64,000 nucleotides of DNA. Origin: CAZSRX01 sp964609675 [NCBI: uncultured Bacteroidota bacterium] (GTDB lineage: Bacteria > CLD3 > SB21). The notes beneath the pieces were generated by a model, which was given only the letters and a program-made list of their open reading frames with translations, ran no database searches and was not told the DNA's origin. The stretch lies in NCBI GenBank assembly GCA_964609675.1, contig CAZSRX010000012.1:1-64000 (forward strand), written 5' to 3'. Made by a program: the position numbers and the translations under genes. This document shows, piece after piece, positions 55,998 through 64,000 of this stretch (position 1 is the first letter of the stretch; each line of letters starts with the position of its first letter).

Positions 55998-58160
55998 TTA
56001 TCGCACTCCTAATTCGGATTGTAAACGGGATAAAATTTCTACGGCATCGGCCCCGAGGAAGATAAAGTCATTGACGCCGGCCTTTTTATGAGCTTCGATC
56101 TGATCTTTCGGGTAACCGGCCAGAATAATCTTTACATTCGGATTCCTGGATATTATTGCCGCGACCAGAGGCGGGACCAGTTCCGGATACGTTTCATCGG
56201 TGGAACAGATGACCACGGCGCCGGCGCCGGACTGTATGGCCGCTTCAGCGGCATCATTCGCGGTTTCAAAGCCGTTCGGGTAAATAACTTCAAAGCCGCC
56301 GGTTTCAAAGAAGCCGCGCGAGAAATCCGCCCGGGCCTTAAATTGGGACAACGGCCCCATCGTCGCAAGAAAAACTTTGGGTTTCGCTCCGGTTTTTTGT
56401 TTGAAAGCTTCCGCCCGGTCTCTCAGTATTTCAAACGGTTCGCTTAATCGGACAGGTTTCAGCGGAGCGATACGATAGGTTTCCGTCGTATGCGAACGAA
56501 GAGCCTTGGTAATTTCGCCGAGGGTGGCACCCTGAAGCACGGCTTCCAGAGCGTGATCAATAATGGTTTCATCGTCGGCGTTAGCCATTTGCTCCAGTTT
56601 CTGCATGATGACGGCGTCCTTGTCCGCGCTACCCGACACCCGGTATTTTTGCAGATATTCAGACCGTTTAATGAATATTTTGTCATAATCCGGCTGGCGC
56701 GCGGCCAGTTTTTCTTCTTTAGGATTGGCGTACATATTGGTGCCGACAAGAACCGATTTGCGTTTGGCCAAATCTGCGGCGCGCCTTGAAGCGGTTTGTC
56801 CGGTTTCATTCTGCGGAATGCCTTTGATAAGCGCCGCGGACATACCGCCGGCTTCTTCAATGTTCCGGAATATATCCCAGGCGTTTTGCGCCACATCCTG
56901 CGTCAGTTTTTCGACAAAATAGGAACCGCCGGCCGGATCCATCAATTCTCTGAGATGCGCTTCCTCATTAAGGATAATTTGCGTGTTACGGGCCAGTCGG
57001 CGCGCAAACTCATCCGGAAGACTCTGCGCTTCATCAAAACCGGATGTCGTGATGCTGTCCGCCCCGCCAACGACCGCGGAGAAGGCCTCGGTCGTTATTC
57101 GTAACAGGTTAACGTAGGGATCATAGACGGTCTGGTTATAAAGTCCCGTTTTGGCGCGGATACAGATATGGCGGGATTCGGCCGGTACGCCGAAGGCCTC
57201 GAGCAGGCTCGACCACACTAAACGCGCCGCACGGAGTTTGGCGATTTCCATAAAATAAAACGTGCCGATGCCGAAAGAGAAGCGGATATGCTGGGCGGCA
57301 GCCGTGGCGGTAAGTCCGCGTTCCATCATCTGGTGCATGTATTCGGCGCCGGTGGCCATCGCATAACCGAGTTCCTGCACCGCGCTGGCGCCCGCATTGT
57401 GGTAGGGCAGGGTATTGACGGCAATGGTACGGATGTTGATTTTATTCTTCAGCACCCAATGGAGTGTCCAGGCCATTTCATCATACAGCAGCGATAGGGC
57501 GGGCACTTCGCCGTAGCGTACGGCGAAACTCAGCGGATCCGATTCGATGCTTCCGCGCAGAACGGCAGGGTGGATAATTTGCTTTTTCAGATAACCCATG
57601 AGTATGACCAGCATCGGCAGAGAAGAAAATCCTGCCTCTACGTACAGCGGAAATCGGGTCAGGTCCACGCCGTTCAGCGCCCGGGTGATGCTGTTCAGCG
57701 CGGAAATGGAGACGCCGCCGTATCCGACTTCATGCACTTTGGCGTAATCGGCGTCTAAGCCCAGCTGCGTGGCCAGGTCCAGCGGAAGCAGGACAGCGTT
57801 CAGCCCGCGCTGCAGGTCGTATCGCAGGGCTTCGTTGTATTCTTCCGCAAGGCCGTAAGGTATTTCCTGACAAATATCCCAAGAAGCGCCGAGATAACCG
57901 CCCGGCTTCGTGCCCCGAATAAAATGCGCAAAACCGGGGAAGGTATTCAGCCCCGGCAGACCGGCGGTGTCTTTTGAAGTATAAATCGGCTGCAGATCAA
58001 TGCCTTCGTACGTTTTGGTAATCAGCTTTTTTTCAAAAGGGACGCCCTTAAGGTCCTTTTCCACGACGGCTTTCCATTCATCATAACCAACCGTTGGAAA
58101 CATATCCTTGAGGCGGAGTTCAGCGTTTAATTTTATTTCGTGTTCTGTGTGATCCGACAT
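55998..58160 (-). CDS. mutA: Methylmalonyl-CoA mutase small subunit
   Basis: 720 residues from the ATG at 58160 (GGAG 7 bp upstream), which is better placed than the ATG two codons earlier. It shares the mutase fold with mutB but lacks key elements: the B12 motif DxHxxG is replaced by ATMGPLSQFKARADFSRG near residue 590, as in known non-catalytic small subunits. It forms the heterodimer with MutB. First gene of the operon; no cobalamin riboswitch was recognised in the 84 bp upstream. Confidence 0.95.
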   Translation of the reverse strand: MSDHTEHEIKLNAELRLKDMFPTVGYDEWKAVVEKDLKGVPFEKKLITKTYEGIDLQPIYTSKDTAGLPGLNTFPGFAHFIRGTKPGGYLGASWDICQEIPYGLAEEYNEALRYDLQRGLNAVLLPLDLATQLGLDADYAKVHEVGYGGVSISALNSITRALNGVDLTRFPLYVEAGFSSLPMLVILMGYLKKQIIHPAVLRGSIESDPLSFAVRYGEVPALSLLYDEMAWTLHWVLKNKINIRTIAVNTLPYHNAGASAVQELGYAMATGAEYMHQMMERGLTATAAAQHIRFSFGIGTFYFMEIAKLRAARLVWSSLLEAFGVPAESRHICIRAKTGLYNQTVYDPYVNLLRITTEAFSAVVGGADSITTSGFDEAQSLPDEFARRLARNTQIILNEEAHLRELMDPAGGSYFVEKLTQDVAQNAWDIFRNIEEAGGMSAALIKGIPQNETGQTASRRAADLAKRKSVLVGTNMYANPKEEKLAARQPDYDKIFIKRSEYLQKYRVSGSADKDAVIMQKLEQMANADDETIIDHALEAVLQGATLGEITKALRSHTTETYRIAPLKPVRLSEPFEILRDRAEAFKQKTGAKPKVFLATMGPLSQFKARADFSRGFFETGGFEVIYPNGFETANDAAEAAIQSGAGAVVICSTDETYPELVPPLVAAIISRNPNVKIILAGYPKDQIEAHKKAGVNDFIFLGADAVEILSRLQSELGVR

Positions 58161-58250
58161 GAACATTCTCCGAATTAAGGTTTTAACGTATCGGTAAAAT
58201 AAACTGGATTAATTTGAAAAATACAATGACAAATATCAACTACTAAATGC

Positions 58251-59045
58251 TTACCGGCTGTTCGTGACAGGTTGGTGTCCGGTGACAAATTTTAAAACCA
58301 GCCGCATGAAGGAATCCGGCGCGTCGTAGTGTACCCAGTGATCCGCATTCTGGATGATGGATATTTCAGCGTTAGGGAAATGACGCCGGATGAGCGCTTC
58401 GTCATCTGTCAACAGATAAGGCGACGATCCGCCGCCAATGAACAGCGAAGGCCCCTCATACCGTAAGTCCGGGGTAAAAATATTTTGGATTAAATCTTCT
58501 TTCGTAAAACGAATCAACGCCGGAATGTTTATACGCCAGGAAAGATGTCCGTTGACGGTTTGCAGATTCGTCAGCAAAAATTTTCTCACTTCGCTCCGAG
58601 GGACGGCAGCGCTCAGCCGGCTATCCGCTTCGGATTTGCTTCGAAGGTTCGCCAAATCCAGCGCGGCCATGGCGTTTAATATTCCGGTCAGCCCGGTCGC
58701 GTAACTTCGCGGCGCGATATCTTCAACGATCAGTCCGTGAAGGCGATCCGGATGGCGGCAGGCAATGTCCATCGCCACATAACCGCCCATGGAATGACCC
58801 AGAAAGAACAGCGGTGCATCGGTTAGTTGATCCGCCAGCTCAAGTACATCCTGCCGCATGGACGCGACGGTATGCTCATCCGCGCGGGGCGATTGTCCAT
58901 GATTGCGCAGGTCCGGTACGATAACGCGCATAGACGCGCCAAGCGCTTTCGCGATTCCAGTCCAGTTGCGTTCGGAACCCATCAGACCGTGCAAAATCAT
59001 CAGGCGTATCGGTCCCTCGCCGTATTCGGTATAATGCAGTTTCAT
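58251..59045 (-). CDS. Alpha/beta hydrolase (YbfF-like)
   Basis: 264 residues. The oxyanion segment is MILHGLMGSERNW, the nucleophile elbow LGHSMGGYVAMDI (G-H-S-M-G) near residue 101, an Asp/Glu late in strand 6-7, and the catalytic His in NADHWVHYDAPD. It resembles YbfF-type thioesterases/esterases of about 255 residues. It is upstream of mutA in the same direction with an 84-bp gap, so it may be co-transcribed. Substrate unknown. Confidence 0.85.
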   Translation of the reverse strand: MKLHYTEYGEGPIRLMILHGLMGSERNWTGIAKALGASMRVIVPDLRNHGQSPRADEHTVASMRQDVLELADQLTDAPLFFLGHSMGGYVAMDIACRHPDRLHGLIVEDIAPRSYATGLTGILNAMAALDLANLRSKSEADSRLSAAVPRSEVRKFLLTNLQTVNGHLSWRINIPALIRFTKEDLIQNIFTPDLRYEGPSLFIGGGSSPYLLTDDEALIRRHFPNAEISIIQNADHWVHYDAPDSFMRLVLKFVTGHQPVTNSR

Positions 59046-59123
59046 AAACCCGTACTTGATTATGGAATAGGGTTATCTTAATTTACTGTAGTATATTAAT
59101 TAACCAAAAGAATTGCAACAGGT

Positions 59124-60077
59124 ATGACCACGTCAAGAGATATTGTTTACGACATTGTTTTCATCCATGGGCTGGCGGACATCAGTAAATCCTGGCGCCG
59201 GCTTAGAGACTTGCTCACGCCGCGCGGTTTCGTCATCCATTTCTTCGATTATGAGACGTTCAACAACCGGCTGGACATTCCGCGTATCGCCCGGCTTCTT
59301 AAGGAATATATCCAGCTGGCGGTAGGCGACCGGCCCTATCAGATTGTGGCGCATTCTCAGGGCGGGCTGGTGGCGGAGTGGTACGATGCCTTTGAAAGAA
59401 ACGCCTCGCCCCTGCGCCGCATCACAACCATCGCGACGCCGTTTCAGGGCAATATGCTTCCGCTGCTTCCCGGCAAAGATTTGATTGACCATCTTTTTTT
59501 CAGTAAGAAACAGATTGAAGGCTTATCGACGTTCAGTCCGATACTGCGGCAGTTAGTGCGCCGCCGATGCGCGCCGGATGCATCCCAAACGGAATTTATC
59601 GCATTTATCGGCAACGTGGGCCGCGTAATGAAGATCGAAAGCGATCTGGTCGTCGCGGTATGCGAAGCCAACCGCAATGCGATATATTATCAAGTTGAAG
59701 GTACGTCGCTAAAGCGGCTACAGACGCCTGAGTATCCGTTCATTATACTGGAAAAATCTCATTTCCCGTTAAGCTATCTAAAGAATATGGAGCCGGATAC
59801 CAATCTGTTTGCCGGCCTTTTACTGGATTTACTGGAAGAACGTGTGGTGGAAATAAGCGCGGCGCAACGGCTGACCCAGGCGGCTCTCCTGATTCCAAAA
59901 GGTAAGGAAAAAGAAATAAAATGGAATTCCTCCATGGAAACGATACTATCCCGAGCGACCCTCGATGAACAATTTCAGCTGTTCTTTATGGATATTAAAG
60001 ATCAATCAGAAAATAATTTGACCTTTAACGATCAGCCCATCGAAGTTCGCCCGGGATATTTCACGTATATTCTGTAG
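59124..60077 (+). CDS. Alpha/beta hydrolase, lipase/PGAP1-like
   Basis: 317 residues. VFIHGLADISKSWRRL gives the oxyanion strand and IVAHSQGGLVAEWYD the nucleophile elbow (G-H-S-Q-G without the first Gly: A-H-S-Q-G-G), then RRITTIATPFQGN, a pattern shared with lipases and PGAP1-like esterases. A candidate catalytic His is in LEKSHFPLSYL. The last 80 residues are a separate helical tail. No signal peptide, so cytoplasmic. Divergent from the hydrolase at 58251. Substrate unknown. Confidence 0.8.
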   Translation: MTTSRDIVYDIVFIHGLADISKSWRRLRDLLTPRGFVIHFFDYETFNNRLDIPRIARLLKEYIQLAVGDRPYQIVAHSQGGLVAEWYDAFERNASPLRRITTIATPFQGNMLPLLPGKDLIDHLFFSKKQIEGLSTFSPILRQLVRRRCAPDASQTEFIAFIGNVGRVMKIESDLVVAVCEANRNAIYYQVEGTSLKRLQTPEYPFIILEKSHFPLSYLKNMEPDTNLFAGLLLDLLEERVVEISAAQRLTQAALLIPKGKEKEIKWNSSMETILSRATLDEQFQLFFMDIKDQSENNLTFNDQPIEVRPGYFTYIL

Positions 60078-60089
60078 GGTACCAGCCGT

Positions 60090-61253
60090 TTAGTGGAGAA
60101 ACATCGGTTTGTTCATGCTGTTAAAAATCTTCGGGCGGTAGTTTTCCGCGTCGTACAGTTCATTAACCTCGACGACTTTTTTACCCTGCATGATCATTTC
60201 AATCGGAATGGACGTGTATTTGCCTTCGCGGAGGGCGGACATGCGGCCGAATTTGCCCTCTTTGAGGTGTTCAATCGCGACGCCCGCGAAGCACATGGCT
60301 ACCATACGGTCCAGCGCGTCGGGTTCGCCGCTCCGCATCAGATAGCCGACCTGCTGGTAGATCATATGCGCGCCGGTGAGTTTCTTGATGGTTTCCGCGG
60401 TGATCTGCCCGATGCCGCCGAGTTTCTTGTGACCGTAAGCGTCTTCTTCGCCGGTTTCGACAATCGAGCCGCCGATCATCGTGGCGCCTTCGGATATGGT
60501 CATTATGGCATAATTGCTCGGGTTGTTTTTCTTGTCGGTCGTCAGGAACTTGGCGAGTCGTTCAGGATCAAACGGTACTTCAGAAATGATCGCGCGGTCG
60601 GCCTGCGCCAGGAACGCGGAAATCAGCGACGTCTCGCCGCTGTTGCGGCCGAAGAGTTCCACCACGGCAATGCGCTCATGCGAGCCCGCCGGCGTGCGCA
60701 GGTTATTGATATATTGCACGGATCGGCTGACCGCCGTGGAAAAACCGATGCAGTAATCCGTTCCGTACACATCGTTATCCATGGTCTTGGGAATGGCGAG
60801 CACCGGGAATTTTTCTTTGTCCAGCCGCGACGAATAGCTCAGGGTATCGTCACCGCCGATGGTAATCAGACTGGTAATTTTCAGATGATCCAGCACCTTT
60901 AAGACATGCTGGGTAAAATCCACTTTCGCGTCGGGCGGCAGGGTATCATGTTCCGGTTTCTTCAGGAAATCCGGAATTTCCTTAACCGCGACTTTACCCG
61001 GGTTGGTCCGCGAGGTGTGCAGAATCGTGCCGCCCGTCCGGTCAATCGTGCGGGTATTAATCTTATTCAACGGCATGATCAGGTCATTGGATTTTTCCGG
61101 TTCGGCGGGATTATACCGCAGCAGGCCGCCCCAGCCCTTCTTGATGCCGAATACTTCGTATCCGGCGTCGATAGCTTCGTAAACAATCGCCTTGATACAG
61201 GGATTCAGTCCGGGCACGTCGCCCCCGCCGGTCAATACACCAATACGTTTCAT
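60090..61253 (-). CDS. 6-phosphofructokinase, probably pyrophosphate-dependent
   Basis: 387 residues from the ATG at 61253, which follows AGGAGAAAGG; nine residues further upstream are non-conserved. [17 protein letters not shown] opens the PFK fold. The two residues that set phosphoryl-donor preference in the family (E. coli G104 and G124) are Asp and Lys here: [10 protein letters not shown] (D136) and [12 protein letters not shown] (K156). This D/K pair is the pattern of pyrophosphate-dependent enzymes. It would make glycolysis at this step reversible. [13 protein letters not shown] and SEVPFD are also present. Single gene, convergent with the hydrolase at 59124. Confidence 0.88.
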   Translation of the reverse strand: MKRIGVLTGGGDVPGLNPCIKAIVYEAIDAGYEVFGIKKGWGGLLRYNPAEPEKSNDLIMPLNKINTRTIDRTGGTILHTSRTNPGKVAVKEIPDFLKKPEHDTLPPDAKVDFTQHVLKVLDHLKITSLITIGGDDTLSYSSRLDKEKFPVLAIPKTMDNDVYGTDYCIGFSTAVSRSVQYINNLRTPAGSHERIAVVELFGRNSGETSLISAFLAQADRAIISEVPFDPERLAKFLTTDKKNNPSNYAIMTISEGATMIGGSIVETGEEDAYGHKKLGGIGQITAETIKKLTGAHMIYQQVGYLMRSGEPDALDRMVAMCFAGVAIEHLKEGKFGRMSALREGKYTSIPIEMIMQGKKVVEVNELYDAENYRPKIFNSMNKPMFLH

Positions 61254-61504
61254 AAGCCTTTCTCCTGGTTTTATTTGCAAACGTTGAATTTTAGTGAACA
61301 GAAATATTTAACAAAATGTATCACTTTTTTTAGAATTAAACAAATGAAATTGAGGGTGTTTACAAAAAGGAAAGAAAAACATCGTTTAGGTTTGCCACGG
61401 AGTTAATAAGCACGAAACAGAAAAAATTTTATTCTTGATTAACTACCTTTCATGCCTTATTATATAACCTGGGGTCTGAATTCATATTAAATAATATTAC
61501 CAAC

Positions 61505-61891
61505 ATGCCGTGGAAGACCAAATTCAATGACGAGCATCAGGTGGGGGAAATTATTTTCTCCGGCCGCGTCACGCATGCCGAAATTATAGAAACCATAAGC
61601 GCCGGCGTAGCGCTATCCCATGATCAACACAGAAATCGTTTCCTGCTTCGTTTTGAAGAAGTCATGCATGGTCCTTCACCGTATGAACTGATTGATCAGA
61701 TTGAACATTTTGAAACAATGGGTCTGTCGCGGAACACGAAACTGGCTATCTTGCTTCCCCGTAACCAGGCAATCCGCAGCGGCCTGCTCTTTTATGAAAC
61801 CGCCTGTTTAAACCGGGGGTATATTGTAAAAACCTTTGGGGACCATGCAGAAGCCATCGCCTGGCTTTGCGGCGGCGATCGGAAGCGCTAA
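61505..61891 (+). CDS. SpoIIAA/STAS-like small protein
   Basis: 128 residues. Alternating strands and helices (QVGEIIFSGRVTHAEIIETISAG, NRFLLRFEEVM, ELIDQIEHFETMG, TKLAILLPRN, AIAWLCGG) fit the SpoIIAA-like fold of about 120 residues. Members of this family are often of unknown function; no phosphorylatable Ser of true anti-anti-sigma factors is evident. 30 bp upstream of the asparaginase-like gene and in the same direction, so the two may form a unit. Confidence 0.6.
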   Translation: MPWKTKFNDEHQVGEIIFSGRVTHAEIIETISAGVALSHDQHRNRFLLRFEEVMHGPSPYELIDQIEHFETMGLSRNTKLAILLPRNQAIRSGLLFYETACLNRGYIVKTFGDHAEAIAWLCGGDRKR

Positions 61892-61921
61892 TAAATATTC
61901 TGAATTCAGTTCGACCATTCC

Positions 61922-62413
61922 ATGAAAATACTGTTTATACAGACCGGCGGCACCATTGATAAAGATTACCCACGGATCACCGGTGGCTATGCGTTTGAAA
62001 TCACCGAACCGGCGGTGAAACGCATATTGGAAAAAATTAAACCCGGTTTTGAGTATGAAATTCTGTCCTTAATGCAAAAAGACAGTCAGGATATAAGCAT
62101 GGCGGACCGGGAAAAAATACTCGATGCCTGCCGGCGCGCCGCGTGTGATAGAATCATTGTTACGCACGGCACCGATACCATGATTGAGACCGCCCGTACG
62201 TTATCGGCCATTACGGATAAAACTATAATTCTTACCGGCGCCATGCGGCCCGAGCGGTTTACGGATTCCGACGCGGCCTTTAACATCGGCGTGGCTATTG
62301 GCGCCGCAAACACGCTGCAGCCGGGCGTTTACATTGCCATGCACGGGCGGGTGTTTTCGTATGACCGCGCGCGACGCGACATCGCCACCGGACGATTTAC
62401 GGATACCGATTAA
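61922..62413 (+). CDS. Half-length asparaginase-family protein
   Basis: 163 residues, about half of a normal L-asparaginase. The N-terminal catalytic domain is present: FIQTGGTIDKDY with the first Thr, VTHGTDTMIETARTL with the Thr-Asp pair, and IILTGAMRPERF. The C-terminal domain of L-asparaginases is missing and the frame ends cleanly at TGRFTDTD, so it appears to be a natural short form rather than a broken copy. Short members of this family are known in other bacteria, with little functional data. A hairpin follows at 62428. Confidence 0.82.
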   Translation: MKILFIQTGGTIDKDYPRITGGYAFEITEPAVKRILEKIKPGFEYEILSLMQKDSQDISMADREKILDACRRAACDRIIVTHGTDTMIETARTLSAITDKTIILTGAMRPERFTDSDAAFNIGVAIGAANTLQPGVYIAMHGRVFSYDRARRDIATGRFTDTD

Positions 62414-62427
62414 CCGGTCATTATGGC

Positions 62428-62454
62428 GATGATAGCCAGGCGGTGGCTATCATC
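62428..62454. terminator. Bidirectional hairpin between convergent genes
   Basis: A perfect 11-bp stem GATGATAGCCA / TGGCTATCATC (62428-62438 with 62444-62454) around GGCGG. It lies exactly between the convergent asparaginase and PAS genes. There is no T-run on either strand, so it may block transcription by structure alone, or protect mRNA 3' ends. Confidence 0.5.
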
Positions 62455-62465
62455 CATGAAGGTAA

Positions 62466-63065
62466 TCAATCGTCCTCGGTATAAACTTCCGGATACAATT
62501 CCCTGGCGCAGGAGGGGCAAATGCTGTGGCTGAAAAAAATATTCAGTTCGGTGTTGAAATAGCTTTCGATTTGTTGCCAGAACTGCTGATCGTCACGGAT
62601 TTTCTTACAGTTGGCGCATATCGGGAGGATGCCGCCCAGCGCCAGGATATCGGCAATGTTTTCAAAAATCACAAGGATCAGATTCAATCCGTTATAAAGA
62701 AACGGGCGTGTCGTAATTAACATTTGTACGGAAAGGGGTTTGTGGTCTCTGATAAAAGTCATCTTGACTTTCTTACGGCTGACCTGATTGCCCTGTAAGG
62801 AGGCCTTGATGCTGTTCCGCAGCATGCAGTCTTTACAGGCCGGTGTTTTGCCGCATCCCTCGTCGCTGGAGGCGGTGTTAAGACAATGAAAAACCTCACC
62901 GAAAAGATTTTGAATGACAAGATCTTTCTCCCGGAGAATCATTTCATACGCGGCTGTATTGTAATCCATAATCCGGATATTTTCATCAACGACAAGGACG
63001 GGAGAAGGTATGGTATCCAGAATAATCCGGTAAAAATTATCTTTGAAAATCGGCAGTTCGTTCAT
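62466..63065 (-). CDS. PAS protein with two Cys clusters
   Basis: 199 residues with no membrane segment or output domain. PAS core about 12-140 (ILDTIPSPVLVVDENIRIMDYN), interrupted by a cysteine set in FHCLNTASSDEGCGKTPACKDC near 58-80. The C-terminus after 145 is GILPICANCKKIRDD, then HSICPSCARELYPE, a C-x2-C...C-x2-C arrangement seen at the end of many bacterial PAS sensor proteins. The cysteines may bind a metal or a redox cluster. Possibly a cytoplasmic sensor with an unknown partner. It is transcribed in the same direction as the small Cys gene upstream. Confidence 0.8.
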   Translation of the reverse strand: MNELPIFKDNFYRIILDTIPSPVLVVDENIRIMDYNTAAYEMILREKDLVIQNLFGEVFHCLNTASSDEGCGKTPACKDCMLRNSIKASLQGNQVSRKKVKMTFIRDHKPLSVQMLITTRPFLYNGLNLILVIFENIADILALGGILPICANCKKIRDDQQFWQQIESYFNTELNIFFSHSICPSCARELYPEVYTEDD

Positions 63066-63134
63066 GGATATCCTTTGGGTGCATGAGGGCGTTTAGAAGT
63101 ACCGTCGTATCGTATAAACGACAATCGCTGTTAA

Positions 63135-63356
63135 TTATTTCTTGGAATCATATACCGGGATAATTTTACCAGTCGGGGTCATATTGTCCGCCGGCGGTTT
63201 TCCGTGAAGCCGGCGGTATTTCTTGCGTTCGCATTTTTCGGATTTTTCCTGATTCTCGCAGAAATTTTTAATCCAACCTTCAGCTACGGTCTCGGTGTTT
63301 CCTTTGAAATTCCTGAAAAATCCGCAGGTTTCAAGCATTTCGCAGTATTCCGACAT
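63135..63356 (-). CDS. Small Cys-containing protein
   Basis: 73 residues with AAAGGA 6 bp before the ATG. Four cysteines occur in the first 45 residues (SEYCEMLETCGFF, IKNFCENQEKSEKCERKKYR), followed by a basic stretch and a Pro-rich tail. No signal peptide. Similar small proteins with a C-x5-C start occur in anaerobic and sulfate-reducing bacteria, but I cannot name a family. It is between the PAS gene and threonine synthase, 13 bp from the latter, so it is probably co-transcribed with it. Confidence 0.6.
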   Translation of the reverse strand: MSEYCEMLETCGFFRNFKGNTETVAEGWIKNFCENQEKSEKCERKKYRRLHGKPPADNMTPTGKIIPVYDSKK

Positions 63357-63369
63357 AAGGTTCCTTTGA

Positions 63370-64000
63370 TTAGATGGTTGCGGGTAATGCGTTAAGGTCC
63401 GGCTCGACGGCGTCGGGAATTTTAACGGTTTTCAGGGGCGTGTCGATATCCTTCAGTCCGTGGCCGGTAATCAGGAGGACAACCTGCTGGCGGCTATCGA
63501 TAAGCCCTGATTCTGAGAGTTTCTTGATGGCGGCTACGGTAGCTGAGCAGGAAGGTTCCGCGAAGATGCCGGTTGTATGCGCGAGCAATTTTTGTCCTTC
63601 CAGGATTTCTTCGTCGGTTACCGTGACGGAAAAGCCGCCGGTGTCAAGCACAGCCTGACGGGCCATGTGGGCGTTGCTCGGCGTGGTGACGGAAATCGAA
63701 TCGGCAACGGTAGCGGGTTTTACGGCGTCGGCATACGAGCCGGTGGTGATGTAACGATGAATCGCATCGGAGCTTTCCGCCTGAACGCAGATAAGTTGAG
63801 GCATATTCTCCGTCAGGCCGGCCATTTTCAGATCGTAAAACGCCTTGTAGATTCCGCTGATGATGACGCCGTCGCCCGTAGGGACTACAATTTTACCGGG
63901 CACGCGGAAACCGTTCTGGCTGAAGATTTCCAGACCAGCGGTTTTCTTGCCTTCGATTGTCAGCGGGTGATAGGCTGTGTTGCGGTTCAGGCCTTTGCGG
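63370..64000 (-). CDS. thrC: Threonine synthase, C-terminal part (cut by the window edge)
   Basis: The frame is open to the window end, so at least 209 C-terminal residues are present and the start is outside. The tail after NPx-like NTAYHPLTIEGKKTAGLEI carries VPTGDGVIISGIYKAFYDL, SYADAVKPATVADSISVTTPSN, FAEPSCSATVAAIKKL and TGHGLKDIDTP, all typical of threonine synthase. The PLP lysine lies outside. It converts O-phosphohomoserine to threonine. The smaller genes at 63135 and 62466 follow downstream. Confidence 0.92.
   Translation of the reverse strand, partial: RKGLNRNTAYHPLTIEGKKTAGLEIFSQNGFRVPGKIVVPTGDGVIISGIYKAFYDLKMAGLTENMPQLICVQAESSDAIHRYITTGSYADAVKPATVADSISVTTPSNAHMARQAVLDTGGFSVTVTDEEILEGQKLLAHTTGIFAEPSCSATVAAIKKLSESGLIDSRQQVVLLITGHGLKDIDTPLKTVKIPDAVEPDLNALPATI

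Noticed and set aside
58161-58250. Cobalamin riboswitch upstream of mutA
   Set aside because: Expected because of the B12-dependent enzyme, but the gap is too short and no B12-box-like sequence was seen.
60093-60902. 269-codon frame opposite the phosphofructokinase gene
   Set aside because: Antisense shadow; the minus-strand reading has all the family motifs.

Overview
The window looks like a chromosome segment of a Gram-negative, motile bacterium of the FCB superphylum (Bacteroidota, Ignavibacteriota, Calditrichota, KSB1 and relatives). The evidence is a FecI-type sigma / FecR / STN-TonB receptor / DUF4249 cassette, a FISUMP domain, many predicted lipoproteins, a SufBCD-SufS-SufU-DUF59 operon, a heterodimeric methylmalonyl-CoA mutase with a Bacteroidota-like MeaB, and several chemoreceptors. 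The exact phylum is an inference. Most of the window has mixed base composition. The stretches from about 7.3 to 14.8 kb and 37.3 to 38.4 kb are visibly richer in A+T and look like accessory DNA.

Layout. 1-55: probable end of an IS21-type insertion sequence. 202-1089: CsgG-like secreted protein. 1097-7254 (minus): SUF iron-sulfur operon, transcribed sufB-sufC-sufD-sufS-sufU-DUF59-rrf2. 7690-14778 (plus): ECF sigma factor, lipoprotein, CheY-like receiver, FecR, TonB receptor, DUF4249 lipoprotein and a small Cys-rich protein, forming a surface-signalling and uptake module. 14.8-28.2 kb: housekeeping and envelope genes (metallo-hydrolase, outer-membrane barrel, methyltransferase, hslV, cdsA, a Cache chemoreceptor, a MacA/MacB-like efflux pair, a Tat-exported glycosylasparaginase, a Spy-like protein, a lipoprotein).

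28.5-35.8 kb (plus): a tightly packed, probably single operon of lipoprotein, two CheW proteins, two chemoreceptors, HAD phosphatase, queF, a receiver-HD-GYP phosphodiesterase and a LOG-family hydrolase. 35.8-36.3 kb: a run of hairpins resembling REP elements. 36.3-38.4 kb: a CsgG-FISUMP fusion, a DUF433/DUF5615 toxin-antitoxin pair and a lone HicB-like protein. 38.4-50 kb: fumC, a DinG-type helicase, small unknowns, a sugar-nucleotide reductase, a SprT-like metallopeptidase, a multi-TM chemoreceptor overlapping a divergent MurE-like ligase, and rpsT.

50.7-58.2 kb (minus): propionate/methylmalonyl-CoA operon mutA-mutB-(unknown)-ferredoxin/nitroreductase-meaB-small membrane protein. 58.2-64 kb: two alpha/beta hydrolases, a phosphofructokinase with pyrophosphate-type active-site residues, a SpoIIAA-like protein, a half-length asparaginase, a Cys-rich PAS protein, a small Cys-rich protein and the 3' part of threonine synthase, cut by the window edge.

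The most promising leads for something undescribed are: (i) the surface-signalling cassette in which a phosphoacceptor receiver and a lipoprotein sit between sigma and anti-sigma; (ii) three chemoreceptors with a shared non-canonical signalling tip, two beside tandem CheW proteins and one translationally coupled to a MurE-like ligase whose amino-acid-binding motif is not the canonical DNPR; and (iii) the CsgG-FISUMP fusion next to a hairpin array. No tRNA, rRNA, CRISPR array or confident riboswitch was seen.
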